Notes: generated by a model not told the origin, from the letters alone. Positions 52,747 to 62,903 are shown, counted from the first letter of the stretch. The stretch is 64,000 nt of DNA from Chryseobacterium gleum (GCA_945865535.1 CAMBDW010000008.1:1-64000), one strand, 5' to 3'. Program-made: numbers and translations.

Positions 52747-53001
52747 ATGGCAAATCATAAATCGGCATTAAAAAGAATTAAACAGACTGAAACCAAAAGA
52801 TTGTTAAATAAGTACAAGCATAAAACTGCTAGAAATGCGGTTAGAGACTTAAGAACAACTACTGATAAAAAGGAAGCTACTGCAATGTTGCCAAAAGTTT
52901 CGGCTATGTTAGATAAATTAACAAAAATTAATATTATTCATAAGAATAAGGCGTCAAACTTAAAATCAAAATTAACTAAGCATGTAAATGCATTGTCTTA
53001 A
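52747..53001 (+). CDS. rpsT: 30S ribosomal protein S20
   Basis: 84 residues, very basic, helical. The N-terminus [18 protein letters not shown] and the later [16 protein letters not shown] are S20 signatures. It binds 16S rRNA in the small subunit. A strong terminator follows. Confidence 0.95.
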   Translation: MANHKSALKRIKQTETKRLLNKYKHKTARNAVRDLRTTTDKKEATAMLPKVSAMLDKLTKINIIHKNKASNLKSKLTKHVNALS

Positions 53002-53018
53002 TAATGATTTAATAACAA

Positions 53019-53056
53019 AAAAAAAGGGGCCAATCATTTGATTATCCCCTTTTTTT
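53019..53056 (+). terminator. Terminator after rpsT
   Basis: AAAAAAGGGG pairs with CCCCTTTTTT around an inner AATC-ATTT-GATT hairpin. The T run is joined directly to the -7 box of upp. Confidence 0.85.
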
Positions 53057-53063
53057 ATATTTG
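53056..53063 (+). promoter_or_regulatory. -7 box of upp
   Basis: TATATTTG, 48 nt before the upp ATG at 53112. Confidence 0.5.
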
Positions 53064-53111
53064 GTTCATTCATTTCGACCAGCAAATGATTAAACCAATA
53101 AGATCATAAAT

Positions 53112-53765
53112 ATGAAAACAATCAATTTAGGAAAACAAAATACGGTATTTAGTCATTTTATTAGCCAAATAAGAGCCATAAATATTCAGAATGATTCTAT
53201 GCGTTTTAGAAGAAATATGGAAAGAATTGGAGAGGTTTTTGCTTATGAAATTAGTAAAGAAATGGAGTATGAAAATAAAGACATCACTACTCCACTTGGA
53301 ATTTCTACCGAAACTTTAATGACTGAGAAACCTGTACTTGCTACAATACTTAGAGCAGGACTTCCTCTTCATCAAGGATTGTTAAATTATTTTGATGATG
53401 CAGATAGTGCTTTTATTTCGGCTTACAGAAAACATAAAAAAGGAGGTCATTTCGAAATAAAAATTGAATACATGTCAGCTCCTGATTTAAATGGGAAAAC
53501 GCTAATCCTTTGCGATCCTATGATAGCAAGTGGCGCTTCTATGATTATGGCAATGGAAGCAATTTTAAGCAAAGGAAAGCCAAAACACATACATATTGTT
53601 GGGGTTATTGCTAGCACTGAGGGGATTCAGTATTTGAAAGAAAATGCTCCCATAAAGAACTGGACTTTATGGATTGGTGCAGAGGACTCTGAAATGACCT
53701 CAAAATCTTATATCGTACCAGGACTAGGGGATGCTGGAGATTTATCTTATGGGGCTAAATTATAA
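53112..53765 (+). CDS. upp: Uracil phosphoribosyltransferase
   Basis: 217 residues. The PRPP-binding loop is LILCDPMIASGASM (about 136-149); ATILRAGLPLHQGLL and the C-terminal IVPGLGDAGDLSYG uracil-binding end are typical of Upp. It converts uracil and PRPP to UMP in salvage. Followed 3 bp later by a small membrane protein gene. Confidence 0.94.
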   Translation: MKTINLGKQNTVFSHFISQIRAINIQNDSMRFRRNMERIGEVFAYEISKEMEYENKDITTPLGISTETLMTEKPVLATILRAGLPLHQGLLNYFDDADSAFISAYRKHKKGGHFEIKIEYMSAPDLNGKTLILCDPMIASGASMIMAMEAILSKGKPKHIHIVGVIASTEGIQYLKENAPIKNWTLWIGAEDSEMTSKSYIVPGLGDAGDLSYGAKL

Positions 53766-53768
53766 TTT

Positions 53769-54224
53769 ATGAATTGGGCAGGAATGTTAGGATTATTTGG
53801 AGCGTCAACTATTAAATTTTCGTTTGCTCCTTTCGCAGGAGAACTTGCTAAATTAACATTCATTGAGACCTATGTAAGTTGCTGTTCAGGCGCTATTTTT
53901 AGTGCAGCAATTTTTTACTTTTCAGCAAATTATTTCATAAAGAAATCCATTGAAAAAAAAGCGAAAAATAGACAAGAATTTCTATATAAAGGACTTGCAA
54001 ATCCAGTAAAATTTTTTACTAGAACAAATAAATTTGTAGTATATATGAAACGTTCTGTGGGAATTATTGGAATTGCATTTTGGGCTCCATTTTTCTTATC
54101 TATTCCTTTAGGCAGTATTATAACTGCTAAGTTTTACGGAGATAATAAAAATACATTTTTTTTGATTGTCTCTGGGATTTGTTTAAATGGACTCATTACA
54201 ACTGGGATCACCTATCTATTTTAA
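53769..54224 (+). CDS. Small membrane protein of unknown function
   Basis: 151 residues with about four hydrophobic segments (near 3-25, 35-55, 92-117, 127-150) and a basic loop at about 58-85 (KKSIEKKAKNRQEF). The second half (GIIGIAFWAPFFLSIPLGSI) faintly recalls small multidrug export-type (DUF/Sm_multidrug_ex) proteins, but I would not assign function. Probably cotranscribed with upp and the YjjG-like gene. Confidence 0.6.
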   Translation: MNWAGMLGLFGASTIKFSFAPFAGELAKLTFIETYVSCCSGAIFSAAIFYFSANYFIKKSIEKKAKNRQEFLYKGLANPVKFFTRTNKFVVYMKRSVGIIGIAFWAPFFLSIPLGSIITAKFYGDNKNTFFLIVSGICLNGLITTGITYLF

Positions 54225-54231
54225 CAAATAA

Positions 54232-54918
54232 ATGAAACATATTTTTTTTGATTTAGATGGAACTCTTTGGGATTTTGAAACTAATTCTAATGAAACACTC
54301 TTGGAGCTTTATTCCACCTATAATTTAAAAGAAAAAGGTATTTTGGACTATGAAGTATTTATGAATTCCTACAAGATTCATAATGCAATACTTTGGGATT
54401 TATACAATTCAGATAAAATCTCTAAGGAGGATTTAAGAAGAGAGAGATTTCAAAGAACTTTTGTTGATTTTGGAATCAATGACTTTATGTTATCTGAAAC
54501 TATGGGAGAAAAATATATTGAAGTTTGCCCCAGAAAAAACAAATTATTTCCATATGCTTTTGAAGTTTTAGATTATCTCAAACAGAAATACACATTACAT
54601 ATCATTACAAACGGATTTGATAAAACCCAACATATAAAATTAGAGCATTCAAATTTATCGCCTTATTTTAATCAAATTATTACATCTGAAACTACTGGTA
54701 TGAAAAAGCCAAATCCTTTAATTTTCTCTTATGCACTAGATTTGGCAAATGCAAAAAAAACTGAAAGTATTTATATTGGAGATAATTTAGTTGTAGATAT
54801 TCTAGCTTGTCAAAATGCTGGTATTAAAGGAATTTATTTTAATCCTAAAAAGAAAAGACATGATGAAAATGTAACATTCGAGATTTCATGTCTTAGTCAG
54901 ATAATGGAGATATTGTAA
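54232..54918 (+). CDS. YjjG-type HAD pyrimidine nucleotidase
   Basis: 228 residues. HAD motif I FFDLDGTLWDFE (4-15), motif II IITNGFD near 123-129, motif III lysine in GMKKPNPLIF, and motif IV IYIGDNLVVDILACQNAG. The helical cap and length fit the YjjG subfamily, which dephosphorylates non-canonical or pyrimidine nucleotides. It follows upp, a thematic match. Its last 26 bp overlap the end of aroA on the other strand. Confidence 0.85.
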   Translation: MKHIFFDLDGTLWDFETNSNETLLELYSTYNLKEKGILDYEVFMNSYKIHNAILWDLYNSDKISKEDLRRERFQRTFVDFGINDFMLSETMGEKYIEVCPRKNKLFPYAFEVLDYLKQKYTLHIITNGFDKTQHIKLEHSNLSPYFNQIITSETTGMKKPNPLIFSYALDLANAKKTESIYIGDNLVVDILACQNAGIKGIYFNPKKKRHDENVTFEISCLSQIMEIL

Positions 54919-56065
54919 ATCCTCCTTTTTTTAAATCGTTCCAAAAATTCGGATAGGATTTACTTACAACCTCAGAGTTATTTATTTGCAATTCTCCAAA
55001 TTTAAGGCAAAGTGGGGCAAAACTCATTGCCATTCGGTGGTCTTTATGGGTTTCAATTATTTTGGTGGTTTTTAATTTCAGAAGTTCAGATTCTGTGGCA
55101 GTAACTCTATCGGTTTCTTTATTTTTTAGAGTTTGAATTCCTGAAAATTCAGTAGCTATATTTTTCGCAAATAGTGTGCATTTTAAGGCCTGATACAAAT
55201 CTGGAGTTTCTATTAAATTAATTTGTTGCGAGAAAGAATTTTGTTTGTTTTTTGTTAAAATTAATGTTTCATTTTCAAAAACTGATGAAACTCCCAAACT
55301 TTTAAAAATATCCATAACTCTCTTATCTCCTTGTAAAGAATTTTGTTGTAGTCCGCTTAATTTTATAGTGCATTTTTCTGATAGGGATGCCATTTGAAAC
55401 CAAAAACAAGCAGACGACCAATCCGATTCCACAGTATAGTTTTTTGCTTTGTATTTTTGTTTTTTAATGGTGATTACATCATTATTCCAAGTCCATTCAA
55501 TCCCAAACTCTTTCATTAGTTCCAAAGTCATTAAAATATAAGACTTTGAAACTAAATTGCTAGTTATTTTAAGTTCAATTCCATTAGCAAGAGTAGGGGA
55601 AATTAGTAAAATAGCACTGATAAATTGAGAACTTATTCCTCCATCAATTTCAACCTTTCCATCTGATAAGTTAGTTCCAATTATCTTTAATGGAGCAAAT
55701 CCTTCTTTTTCCAGATACTCAATTTTTGCTCCCATTTTTTGCAAAGCTGAAACAAGTTCTTTTATAGGTCTTTCTTTCATTCTGTCAGAACCAGTTAATA
55801 TAAATTTTTCTCCAATTTTTGAAGAAAGATAAGCAGTTAAAAAACGAAAAGAAGTTCCTGCATGATTTACATCAATCATTTCTTCTGAAGAATTCAAAGC
55901 TTGCTCTAAAATTTTAGTATCGTCAGCATCGGAGAGATTTTCAATTTCGAAATTATCTTTGCAGAGAGCCTTGATAATTAACAAACGATTGGAAATACTT
56001 TTAGAAGAAGGTAAATCAATTTCACAATTCACCATTTTTGTAGGATGTGAAACTTTATAATTCAT
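54893..56065 (-). CDS. aroA: 3-phosphoshikimate 1-carboxyvinyltransferase (EPSP synthase)
   Basis: 390 residues, somewhat short. Active-site motifs: LPSSKSISNRLLII (Lys, Ser, Arg), NHAGTSFRFLTAYL, GSDRMKERPI, SSQFISAILL, ETPDLYQAL (catalytic Asp), LKNKETDRV and THKDHRMAMSFA. It transfers enolpyruvate to shikimate-3-phosphate in aromatic amino acid synthesis. Last gene of the operon; it overlaps aroB by 11 bp. Confidence 0.94.
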   Translation of the reverse strand: MNYKVSHPTKMVNCEIDLPSSKSISNRLLIIKALCKDNFEIENLSDADDTKILEQALNSSEEMIDVNHAGTSFRFLTAYLSSKIGEKFILTGSDRMKERPIKELVSALQKMGAKIEYLEKEGFAPLKIIGTNLSDGKVEIDGGISSQFISAILLISPTLANGIELKITSNLVSKSYILMTLELMKEFGIEWTWNNDVITIKKQKYKAKNYTVESDWSSACFWFQMASLSEKCTIKLSGLQQNSLQGDKRVMDIFKSLGVSSVFENETLILTKNKQNSFSQQINLIETPDLYQALKCTLFAKNIATEFSGIQTLKNKETDRVTATESELLKLKTTKIIETHKDHRMAMSFAPLCLKFGELQINNSEVVSKSYPNFWNDLKKGGFTISPLSD

Positions 56066-57044
56066 CTTCAGTTAACAGATTGTCTATGGTGCAATTTCCT
56101 ATTCCGTTTAATAAAGAAAAATTGATCTTTTCCGCTTTATTTTTTTTGTCATTTTTCAAGAACTTTAAAAGTTCCGTTTTAGCAGGAGTATAAGGCAATC
56201 CAAAGTTGCTAAGAATGTAATTTTTAATTTCATTTTTCTTGGAATTTGACAAATTTGAAAGCTCAGTTTCTAAAATCATTCCCATAAAAATGGCCTCTCC
56301 ATGCAAAATAGGAGTTCCTTTTTCCAGGTAATAACTCTCTATTGCATGTCCGAAAGTATGTCCAAAATTTAATTTTTTTCGCTCTCCTTTTTCTTTGGAA
56401 TCAGTAAATACAATCTTATTTTTAAGTTCCACTGAGAGGGTAATAATCTTCTCCCAATTTAGTTTTTCAAAATCAGTAGTAGTTATTATTGACCATAAAT
56501 TTTCATCTGCAATAAGTGCGTGCTTTACCACTTCTGCAAATCCTGATTTAAATTGATTTTCTATAAGGGTTTGTAAAAAAACAGGATTTATTATTACTGA
56601 TTTAGGATTGGTAAATAATCCAATTTGATTTTTAAGATGGTTAAAATCAACTCCTAATTTACCACCAATTGAGGCATCTGCCATTGCAAGTAAAGTTGTT
56701 GGGATATGAATAAAATCAATCCCTCTTTTGTAAGTACTGGCGCAAAAACCTCCCATATCACCAATTACTCCACCGCCCAAATTTATGAGTAAAGAATTTC
56801 TGTCAAAATTATGCTTTGTAAGTTCTTCCCAAATAAAATTACAAGTAGCAAGATTTTTATTTTCTTCTCCTGATTGTATTTCAATAATTATTGGATTTTC
56901 AAGTTTTGGGAGTTTACTTAGGCAATCTCTCTTGGTGTTTTCATCTACTAAAATCGCAATTTTAGAATAGGATCCAACATTTAACTTAGAAAGTGAGTTT
57001 TCTCCAATCCATATTGAATAATTAGATGCAATTATTTCTTTCAC
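56055..57044 (-). CDS. aroB: 3-dehydroquinate synthase
   Basis: 329 residues, shorter than the roughly 350-360 usual. NAD and metal motifs: NLGGGVIGDMGGFCAS, IPTTLLAMADASIGGKLGVD, FAEVVKHALI, LNFGHTFGHAIE (metal His) and LHGEAIFMGM. It forms the carbocycle of the shikimate pathway. Overlaps the PafA-like gene by 4 bp and aroA by 11 bp. Confidence 0.94.
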   Translation of the reverse strand: MKEIIASNYSIWIGENSLSKLNVGSYSKIAILVDENTKRDCLSKLPKLENPIIIEIQSGEENKNLATCNFIWEELTKHNFDRNSLLINLGGGVIGDMGGFCASTYKRGIDFIHIPTTLLAMADASIGGKLGVDFNHLKNQIGLFTNPKSVIINPVFLQTLIENQFKSGFAEVVKHALIADENLWSIITTTDFEKLNWEKIITLSVELKNKIVFTDSKEKGERKKLNFGHTFGHAIESYYLEKGTPILHGEAIFMGMILETELSNLSNSKKNEIKNYILSNFGLPYTPAKTELLKFLKNDKKNKAEKINFSLLNGIGNCTIDNLLTEDEL

Positions 57045-58606
57045 TCCGTAATTTCAGGTAAAGGATTTCCTGTGCATCCATTAGGATATGCAGTTCCTAG
57101 AATAGTAGAAATAGTTGGCGCAATATCACTGATAGTTACTTTTCTATCGGTTTTTCCTTTTGGAATTTTTCCTCCCCAGAAAATTAGTGGAACATGAGTA
57201 TCATAGCTGTAAGAAGAACCGTGTGTGGTGCCTCCATTAGACCAATATGTTGATATCCATCCAGTTTCTATGTTTACAACTACATCACCCGATCTTTTTT
57301 GATTATACCCTCTTTGAATTAAGGAATGAAAGGACTTTTGATATTCATTTTCATTCAGCTGAGTTGCAGTATAGGTGTTTTTTACCCACTCATATTTTAA
57401 TAAAAATTGAGCACAATCTCTTTGAATTTCCTCCATATTGATGTATTTTTCTTTAATCAAATCATGATTTAAAAATAGTTGATCATTAGAGTAATTTTTA
57501 ATCCAATTCCCATCTTCATATGTAGTGTTAAGATGAGTTAACAATTCCGTTTTCATAATGGTTGCGTCAAAATAGCCAGAGGGAATATTTCTTTCTAAAA
57601 GTTCGGAGGGTTCAGCAACTACACCATGATCGGCAGTAATAAATACTACAACATTTTCAAAACCAACTGTGAGATTAATCGTTTTTAAAAGTGCTGCTAT
57701 ATCTTTATCCAAACGGATATAAGTGTCTTTTATCTCAGGGGCATGAGGCCCAAATTGATGACCAATATAATCGGTAGAAGAAAAGGAAATAGTTAAGATA
57801 TCAGTTGCTTTACCTTGACCTAAGGCTTCTTTTTTTAGAATCTCAAGAGCTAAATCTTTCAAAATAGTATTGCCAAAAGGTGTGTTTTTTATAGCTTTTC
57901 CTCCTGATTTGCTGTGCAAAGAATCTAGGTTAAGAGCAAATTCTCCTTTTACTTCCCAAAGGCCTTTAAGATAGTTTTGAGAGGGATTCATTTCATTTAT
58001 TTTTTGGATATAATCTGGAAGCGCCTGCATGTAAAAAGAAGAGGTAATCCATTTTCCATCACTATCCATCCAATAGGCACCATTTGCACTATGTCCTGCA
58101 GGTAATATAGCTCCTCTATCTTTTAAGGATATTCCAAATACTTTACTATTTTGATTAAATAACTTCAACTCATCTGAAAAGGTTGTTGTAAGCATATGAT
58201 GAGGTGACATTTTTCCATCTCCAGATTGCACATCAATACTTTTTTGTTCGCAATTGCAAACTGTATGCATATCTCCATCTCCAGCACAATAAACAGACTC
58301 TCCAGAATTTTTATCGTACCAATCGTTAGCAATTATACCGTGTACTGCAGGAGTTGTTCCAGTATAAATAGAAGCATGACCAGGACCTGTGTAAGTTGGG
58401 ACATAATCAAACTGACAATTACGAAAAAAGTGGCCTTCAGTTATTAGTTTTTTAAAACCATCATTTGAAAAATCATCCCAAAAACGATAGATGTAATCGT
58501 AGCGCATTTGATCTACTACAATACCCACTACTAATTTTGGTTTTGCTTGGGAAAATGCTAGTGTTGTTGTAAAAAGTACAATTAATAAGATTAGTAGTTT
58601 TTTCAT
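57041..58606 (-). CDS. PafA-like alkaline phosphatase family protein
   Basis: About 521 residues from MKKLLILLIVLF, the start that gives a clean signal peptide ending AFSQ; an ATG 24 bp upstream is also open. Metal-site motifs: VGIVVDQMRYDY, the nucleophile Thr in PTYTGPGHASIYTG, SFSSTDYIGHQFGPH, ITADHGVVAEP and GTTHGSSYSYDTHVPLIFWG. This is the Bacteroidota PafA-type periplasmic phosphomonoesterase or a close relative. It overlaps the BNR-repeat gene upstream and aroB downstream. Confidence 0.86.
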   Translation of the reverse strand: MKKLLILLIVLFTTTLAFSQAKPKLVVGIVVDQMRYDYIYRFWDDFSNDGFKKLITEGHFFRNCQFDYVPTYTGPGHASIYTGTTPAVHGIIANDWYDKNSGESVYCAGDGDMHTVCNCEQKSIDVQSGDGKMSPHHMLTTTFSDELKLFNQNSKVFGISLKDRGAILPAGHSANGAYWMDSDGKWITSSFYMQALPDYIQKINEMNPSQNYLKGLWEVKGEFALNLDSLHSKSGGKAIKNTPFGNTILKDLALEILKKEALGQGKATDILTISFSSTDYIGHQFGPHAPEIKDTYIRLDKDIAALLKTINLTVGFENVVVFITADHGVVAEPSELLERNIPSGYFDATIMKTELLTHLNTTYEDGNWIKNYSNDQLFLNHDLIKEKYINMEEIQRDCAQFLLKYEWVKNTYTATQLNENEYQKSFHSLIQRGYNQKRSGDVVVNIETGWISTYWSNGGTTHGSSYSYDTHVPLIFWGGKIPKGKTDRKVTISDIAPTISTILGTAYPNGCTGNPLPEITE

Positions 58607-58622
58607 TTTTTCTTTTATTTTT

Positions 58623-60086
58623 TTATTCAATATTTATTTTTTTCTCTACTGTGCCATCATCAAAGATGTAAAACAGAGGGATGTTTTTTCTTGGTTTTGA
58701 TTCTCTACCTATCTCATCAACAATTAGAATGAGTTGTTTATGTTTGTTATCTGATATATTTTGTATGCTGTTTACCGTTCCATTTTGTAATGACATTCTT
58801 TGAAACCAAATGTTTAATTTTCCATTTCTTGTATCTCCCCAAACAGCATTTAGAGTATCATTTTCAACTGCTACACACATAAAATCATTGCCCTTTTCAG
58901 CCAAAACAGAATCGTAAGCAACTTGTTGTGAAGTAATATTAAAATTAGGTGAAAAATTAGTAGAATCTTTCCATCTTACAGAAGCCCAAATTTCAGATTC
59001 TGTTTGGTATCCATTTGAAGAACTATTTCTTCTGTCCCTCCATGTAATTACTAAATCACCATCTGAATCAAAATCTGACCATACTAAATCCTGCATTTTA
59101 CCATTTCCTATGATATCATCATTAATTCTAATAGGAGAAGTCCAGTTTGCCCCTTCATCAAAACTTTCGATAATAAGCACATCTTCATCTCCGTACATTA
59201 CAGATAAAAAGATTAAAACCAAATGATTTTCATTTGTTGGGTTACTAATAAGTAAATACCCTTTTTTCATGAGAGGGTCTGTAAGAGGATTTGCATTTTG
59301 TAAGGCAATGTTATAATTAAAATTATTACCTATAGTAGAAGTAGATGCTAAAATATATTGTAGGTATAAGCTTTGTGATGTAAGATATGAAGGGTAAATA
59401 GCATGAAATGTTCCGTTTGAACTTACGCAATGTGTGGACATTTGTTGTTGGATGGTGTTTCCTGCAAGACAATTTATTGTGTCTAAATACCTCCAATTAT
59501 TAAATGATTGTCCTGCGTTAGTTGAATACATAAAATAAGGATGAAATGGAGGAGTTAACGGACCGAAAACTTTGGGACTCATAGATGTAATATAAATTAC
59601 ACCATCATATACTCCTCCTGACCTATCAATACTAATCCATGGTCTATCAATTGGGTATTTCCCAGCATCAGACTGTGCATTAATCACCTCAACTGGGTTT
59701 TGCCAATTCAATCCACCATCAACAGATTTTACCATATAAATAGCTCCAGAATCTATGGATGCACTATAGTCAACATAAGACAAAAAGAGGTTTCCATTAT
59801 TGTCAAATTCTATTGAAGGGTCGGCAGAGCTATAAATAGGATTTGTATGAGCAATGGAATTAAAAGCACTCCAATTTTGCCCTGCATCAAAAGTTGCTAT
59901 TGTTTTTATTACAATGCCCTCCTGCCATTTATAACCCATCCAAGCTACCACCATGTGCTGATTATTATTTGGATTGATTACAATAAAAGGTTCTCCATCA
60001 AAAATTATCCCACTTGAAAGATTTTGGTTTTGCCCAGCACCAATCAAAGGTAAGCAAAGTAAAAATGTAATTATTTGGTTTTTCAT
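58623..60086 (-). CDS. Sialidase-like BNR-repeat protein with T9SS-type C-terminus
   Basis: 487 residues. Signal peptide of about 18 residues (ending GAGQ). Asp-box/BNR-like repeats of a propeller: ATFDAGQNWSAF, KSVDGGLNWQNP, YSTNAGQSFNNW, ESFDEGANWTSP. No Arg-triad typical of true sialidases can be assigned, so catalysis is unproven. The end, VDEIGRESKPRKNIPLF then FDDGTVEKKINIE, matches a short T9SS sorting variant common in Flavobacteriales. Probably a surface or secreted glycan-binding or hydrolytic protein. Lies 6 bp after the PAP2 gene. Confidence 0.75.
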   Translation of the reverse strand: MKNQIITFLLCLPLIGAGQNQNLSSGIIFDGEPFIVINPNNNQHMVVAWMGYKWQEGIVIKTIATFDAGQNWSAFNSIAHTNPIYSSADPSIEFDNNGNLFLSYVDYSASIDSGAIYMVKSVDGGLNWQNPVEVINAQSDAGKYPIDRPWISIDRSGGVYDGVIYITSMSPKVFGPLTPPFHPYFMYSTNAGQSFNNWRYLDTINCLAGNTIQQQMSTHCVSSNGTFHAIYPSYLTSQSLYLQYILASTSTIGNNFNYNIALQNANPLTDPLMKKGYLLISNPTNENHLVLIFLSVMYGDEDVLIIESFDEGANWTSPIRINDDIIGNGKMQDLVWSDFDSDGDLVITWRDRRNSSSNGYQTESEIWASVRWKDSTNFSPNFNITSQQVAYDSVLAEKGNDFMCVAVENDTLNAVWGDTRNGKLNIWFQRMSLQNGTVNSIQNISDNKHKQLILIVDEIGRESKPRKNIPLFYIFDDGTVEKKINIE

Positions 60087-60092
60087 TTTTTT

Positions 60093-60761
60093 CTATATCT
60101 TAGTTGCAATCACTCCTAATGATAAAACCACTGCCACAATTACATCTGCAAAGGCAGGAACTTCAGGAAATACAAAATTCCAAATACATACTAATGCTAG
60201 CCAAATAAACCACAAGAAGTCAAAATCTTTAAGCTTCATTTTATAAATGTAATACACTAGCAAACTTACAAAAAGTCCCCAAAACATACCTCCCAAAATA
60301 TCAAAAGGATAATGAACTCCTAAATAAACTCTGCTAAAACCAATGAGTACCGCCCAAGAAAACAAATTTACAAACCACCAATAACGCATTAATAATAAAG
60401 AAATAAAAAAGGCAATCGCAAAAGAGTTTGCCGCATGGGAGGAGATAAATCCAAATGGACCGCCACAACCATCTACTATTCTAATTCCCTCTAAGAAATG
60501 GCAGGGTCTTGGTCTTTGAAAAACTTCTTTAAATAAATGGACGGAACCAAAATCTGCAAGAAAAATTAGTAATCCTAAAGAGAATAGAATTTTAAAAAAC
60601 TGCTTTGGATATGTTTTGTAGAGTGTATAAAGTATGAAAATGTAAAGTGGTATCCATACCCATTTTGAGGATATCAATAGCATTACCTCATCCATTTGCT
60701 CCCATCCTGTAGAGTTAATTAATCTGAAAAAATATTCATCTATTTTTTGCAGACTCTCCAT
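60093..60761 (-). CDS. PAP2-family membrane phosphatase
   Basis: 222 residues from the ATG that overlaps the obgE stop as TAATG; an ATG 21 bp upstream is also open. Five or six membrane helices. The three phosphatase motifs are KEVFQRPRP, SSHAANS and SRVYLGVHYPFDILGG. It likely dephosphorylates undecaprenyl-pyrophosphate or another lipid phosphate at the outer face of the inner membrane. Coupled translation with obgE is likely. Confidence 0.88.
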   Translation of the reverse strand: MESLQKIDEYFFRLINSTGWEQMDEVMLLISSKWVWIPLYIFILYTLYKTYPKQFFKILFSLGLLIFLADFGSVHLFKEVFQRPRPCHFLEGIRIVDGCGGPFGFISSHAANSFAIAFFISLLLMRYWWFVNLFSWAVLIGFSRVYLGVHYPFDILGGMFWGLFVSLLVYYIYKMKLKDFDFLWFIWLALVCIWNFVFPEVPAFADVIVAVVLSLGVIATKI

Positions 60762-61759
60762 TATTGATTCAGTTTTTCCCAAATTAAATCTTTCAGTTCT
60801 GTAAGTCCTTGTTGTGCTACAGATGAAATGAAAAGAGATGCTATATCTTTAGGAAGCTGTTTAGAAATTTCTTTTTTGAGCTCCTCATCTAGCATATCAG
60901 ATTTGCTAATTGCTAAAATTCTGTTTTTGTCTAACAACTCAGGGTTGTATTTTTTAAGTTCTGCTAACAAAATTTCATATTCTTTAGTAATATCATCAGA
61001 ATCTGCCGGAACCATAAATAGTAGGGTTGAGTTTCTTTCAATATGCCTAAGGAATCTTAATCCTAATCCTTTTCCTTCAGCTGCCCCTTCAATAATTCCT
61101 GGAATATCGGCCATAATAAAAGAACTATGATCGCGATATGAAACAATACCCAAATTAGGCACTAAAGTAGTGAATGGATAGTTTGCAATTTCTGGTTTGG
61201 CTGCCGAAACAACCGAAAGTAAAGTAGATTTTCCAGCATTTGGAAATCCAACTAAACCAATATCGGCTAGTACTTTTAATTCTAAAACAAACCAGCCCTC
61301 AACAGCATCTCCACCGGGCTGTGCATATCTTGGGGCTTGATTGGTAGGCGATTTGAAATGTGAATTTCCTCTTCCTCCCATTCCTCCTTTTACTAGCACA
61401 AACTCTTCTCCATCTTCTGTAACTTCAAAGAGCACTTCTCCTGTTTCCGAATCTTTTGCAGTAGTACCTAAAGGAACATCAATATAGCTATTTTGACCTT
61501 CTTTGCCTGAACTGTTACTTTCAGTTCCCCACTCGCCATGTTCTGCAAAAATATGTTTTTGATATCTTAAGTGGAGTAAGGTCCACATTTGTTTATTCCC
61601 TTTTACTACAACATTGCCACCATGTCCACCATCTCCACCATCAGGCCCACCTTTAGCGGTTAATTTATCTCTTCTAAAATGAGAAGAACCTGCACCACCC
61701 TTGCCAGAGCGGCAAAAGATTTTTACATAATCGACAAAATTGGAATTTCTAACTCTCAT
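60761..61759 (-). CDS. obgE: GTPase ObgE/CgtA
   Basis: 332 residues. The Gly-rich Obg domain at 1-160 ([28 protein letters not shown]) is followed by the G domain: G1 GFPNAGKST, switch [12 protein letters not shown]3 DIPG, and SKSD as G4. The C-terminal OCT domain of some relatives is absent. It acts in ribosome assembly and stress control. Start is adjacent to the adk stop. Confidence 0.95.
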   Translation of the reverse strand: MRVRNSNFVDYVKIFCRSGKGGAGSSHFRRDKLTAKGGPDGGDGGHGGNVVVKGNKQMWTLLHLRYQKHIFAEHGEWGTESNSSGKEGQNSYIDVPLGTTAKDSETGEVLFEVTEDGEEFVLVKGGMGGRGNSHFKSPTNQAPRYAQPGGDAVEGWFVLELKVLADIGLVGFPNAGKSTLLSVVSAAKPEIANYPFTTLVPNLGIVSYRDHSSFIMADIPGIIEGAAEGKGLGLRFLRHIERNSTLLFMVPADSDDITKEYEILLAELKKYNPELLDKNRILAISKSDMLDEELKKEISKQLPKDIASLFISSVAQQGLTELKDLIWEKLNQ

Positions 61760-62332
61760 TTAAAGGGTGTCAATTACGGCATTTAATTTATTTGCAATTT
61801 CACCAATGCTTCCTGTCCCTTCAATTTCATAAAGTTTATTTTGAGCCGAATAAAATGCTTTCAAAGGAGCAGTTTTATTGTTGTACTCGTTAATTCTGTT
61901 GCCAATAATTTCTTCATTTTGATCATCTGCTCTTCCAGAATTTTTACCTCTTGAAAGTAATCTTTTTATTAACTCTTTATCCGTTACTTTTAAGGATAGC
62001 ATAGCAGCAATAGAAGTTCCTTTTTGGTTTAGTAAAATATCTAATGCAGTAGCTTGTGCTGTAGTTCTTGGAAAGCCATCAAAGATAAATCCATTGGCAG
62101 ATGGATGGTTATCCAATTTAGAAGATATCATACTAATTACTATTTCGTCAGAAACCAAATCGCCTCTATCCATTATGGATTTTGCCTTAAGCCCCAACAC
62201 AGTACCAGCAGCAATTTCTCCTCTTAAAATATCCCCAGTTGAAAGGTGAATTAAATTGTATTTTTCAATCAATAGATTGGATTGTGTTCCTTTTCCAGCT
62301 CCTGGAGGGCCAAATAATACTAGGTTTAACAC
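61760..62332 (-). CDS. adk: Adenylate kinase
   Basis: 190 residues, the short-lid form. P-loop FGPPGAGKGTQS (8-19), HLSTGDILRGEIA, GFIFDGFPRTTAQA, and the short lid around RGKNSGRADDQNEEI. It interconverts ATP, ADP and AMP in the cytosol. Three bases after hpt. Confidence 0.95.
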   Translation of the reverse strand: MLNLVLFGPPGAGKGTQSNLLIEKYNLIHLSTGDILRGEIAAGTVLGLKAKSIMDRGDLVSDEIVISMISSKLDNHPSANGFIFDGFPRTTAQATALDILLNQKGTSIAAMLSLKVTDKELIKRLLSRGKNSGRADDQNEEIIGNRINEYNNKTAPLKAFYSAQNKLYEIEGTGSIGEIANKLNAVIDTL

Positions 62333-62335
62333 AGG

Positions 62336-62872
62336 CTATTCTTTAAGTTTATAAATATGTGGCAAATTACGGCCAATTTCGTCATAATCTAAGCCATAAC
62401 CAACAACAAAATCATTAGGAATTGATTTTCCAATAAAATCGATATGAATCTCCTTGGTGTACGCTTTTGGCTTAAAAAGTAATGTAGCTACTTTTATAGT
62501 CGCAACATTTTCTTTTTCTAATAATGCTATTATTCTCTCTAGAGTAATTCCAGTATCAATGATGTCTTCTAATACAATTACATTTCTATCTTTTATATTT
62601 TGACCAATGCCAATTAATTCGTTTACCTCACCCGTTGTTTTTGTTCCTGAGTAAGAGGATAATTTTATCAAAGAAATTTCCGCATTTGGAATAGTAATCT
62701 TTCTCATTACATCTGCGGCAAACAAAAATGCTCCATTCATTACTGCAATAAAAATAGGGTCTTTTATTCGTGTTGCATTTATGTTATTTGCTATAGTATC
62801 TACTATTGCTGAAATTTCAGTATCAGAAATAGATACCTCAAATGTTTTATTATGTAAAATAACAGTTTTCAT
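62336..62872 (-). CDS. hpt: Hypoxanthine phosphoribosyltransferase
   Basis: 178 residues. PRPP loop VIVLEDIIDTGITL (about 98-111), FIAVMNGAFLFAADVM, LSSYSGTKTTGEV, and the base-binding DFIGKSIPNDFVVGYGLDYD. It salvages hypoxanthine (and often guanine) to the nucleotide. Lies between the CDGSH-like gene and adk on the same strand. Confidence 0.94.
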   Translation of the reverse strand: MKTVILHNKTFEVSISDTEISAIVDTIANNINATRIKDPIFIAVMNGAFLFAADVMRKITIPNAEISLIKLSSYSGTKTTGEVNELIGIGQNIKDRNVIVLEDIIDTGITLERIIALLEKENVATIKVATLLFKPKAYTKEIHIDFIGKSIPNDFVVGYGLDYDEIGRNLPHIYKLKE

Positions 62873-62903
62873 TATGCGCTCCTTATTTAATATTCCAAGT
62901 TGA

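Noticed and set aside
58623-60086. True exo-sialidase
   Set aside because: Asp-box repeats are present, but the Arg triad and nucleophile pattern of sialidases cannot be seen, so only a BNR-repeat fold is claimed.
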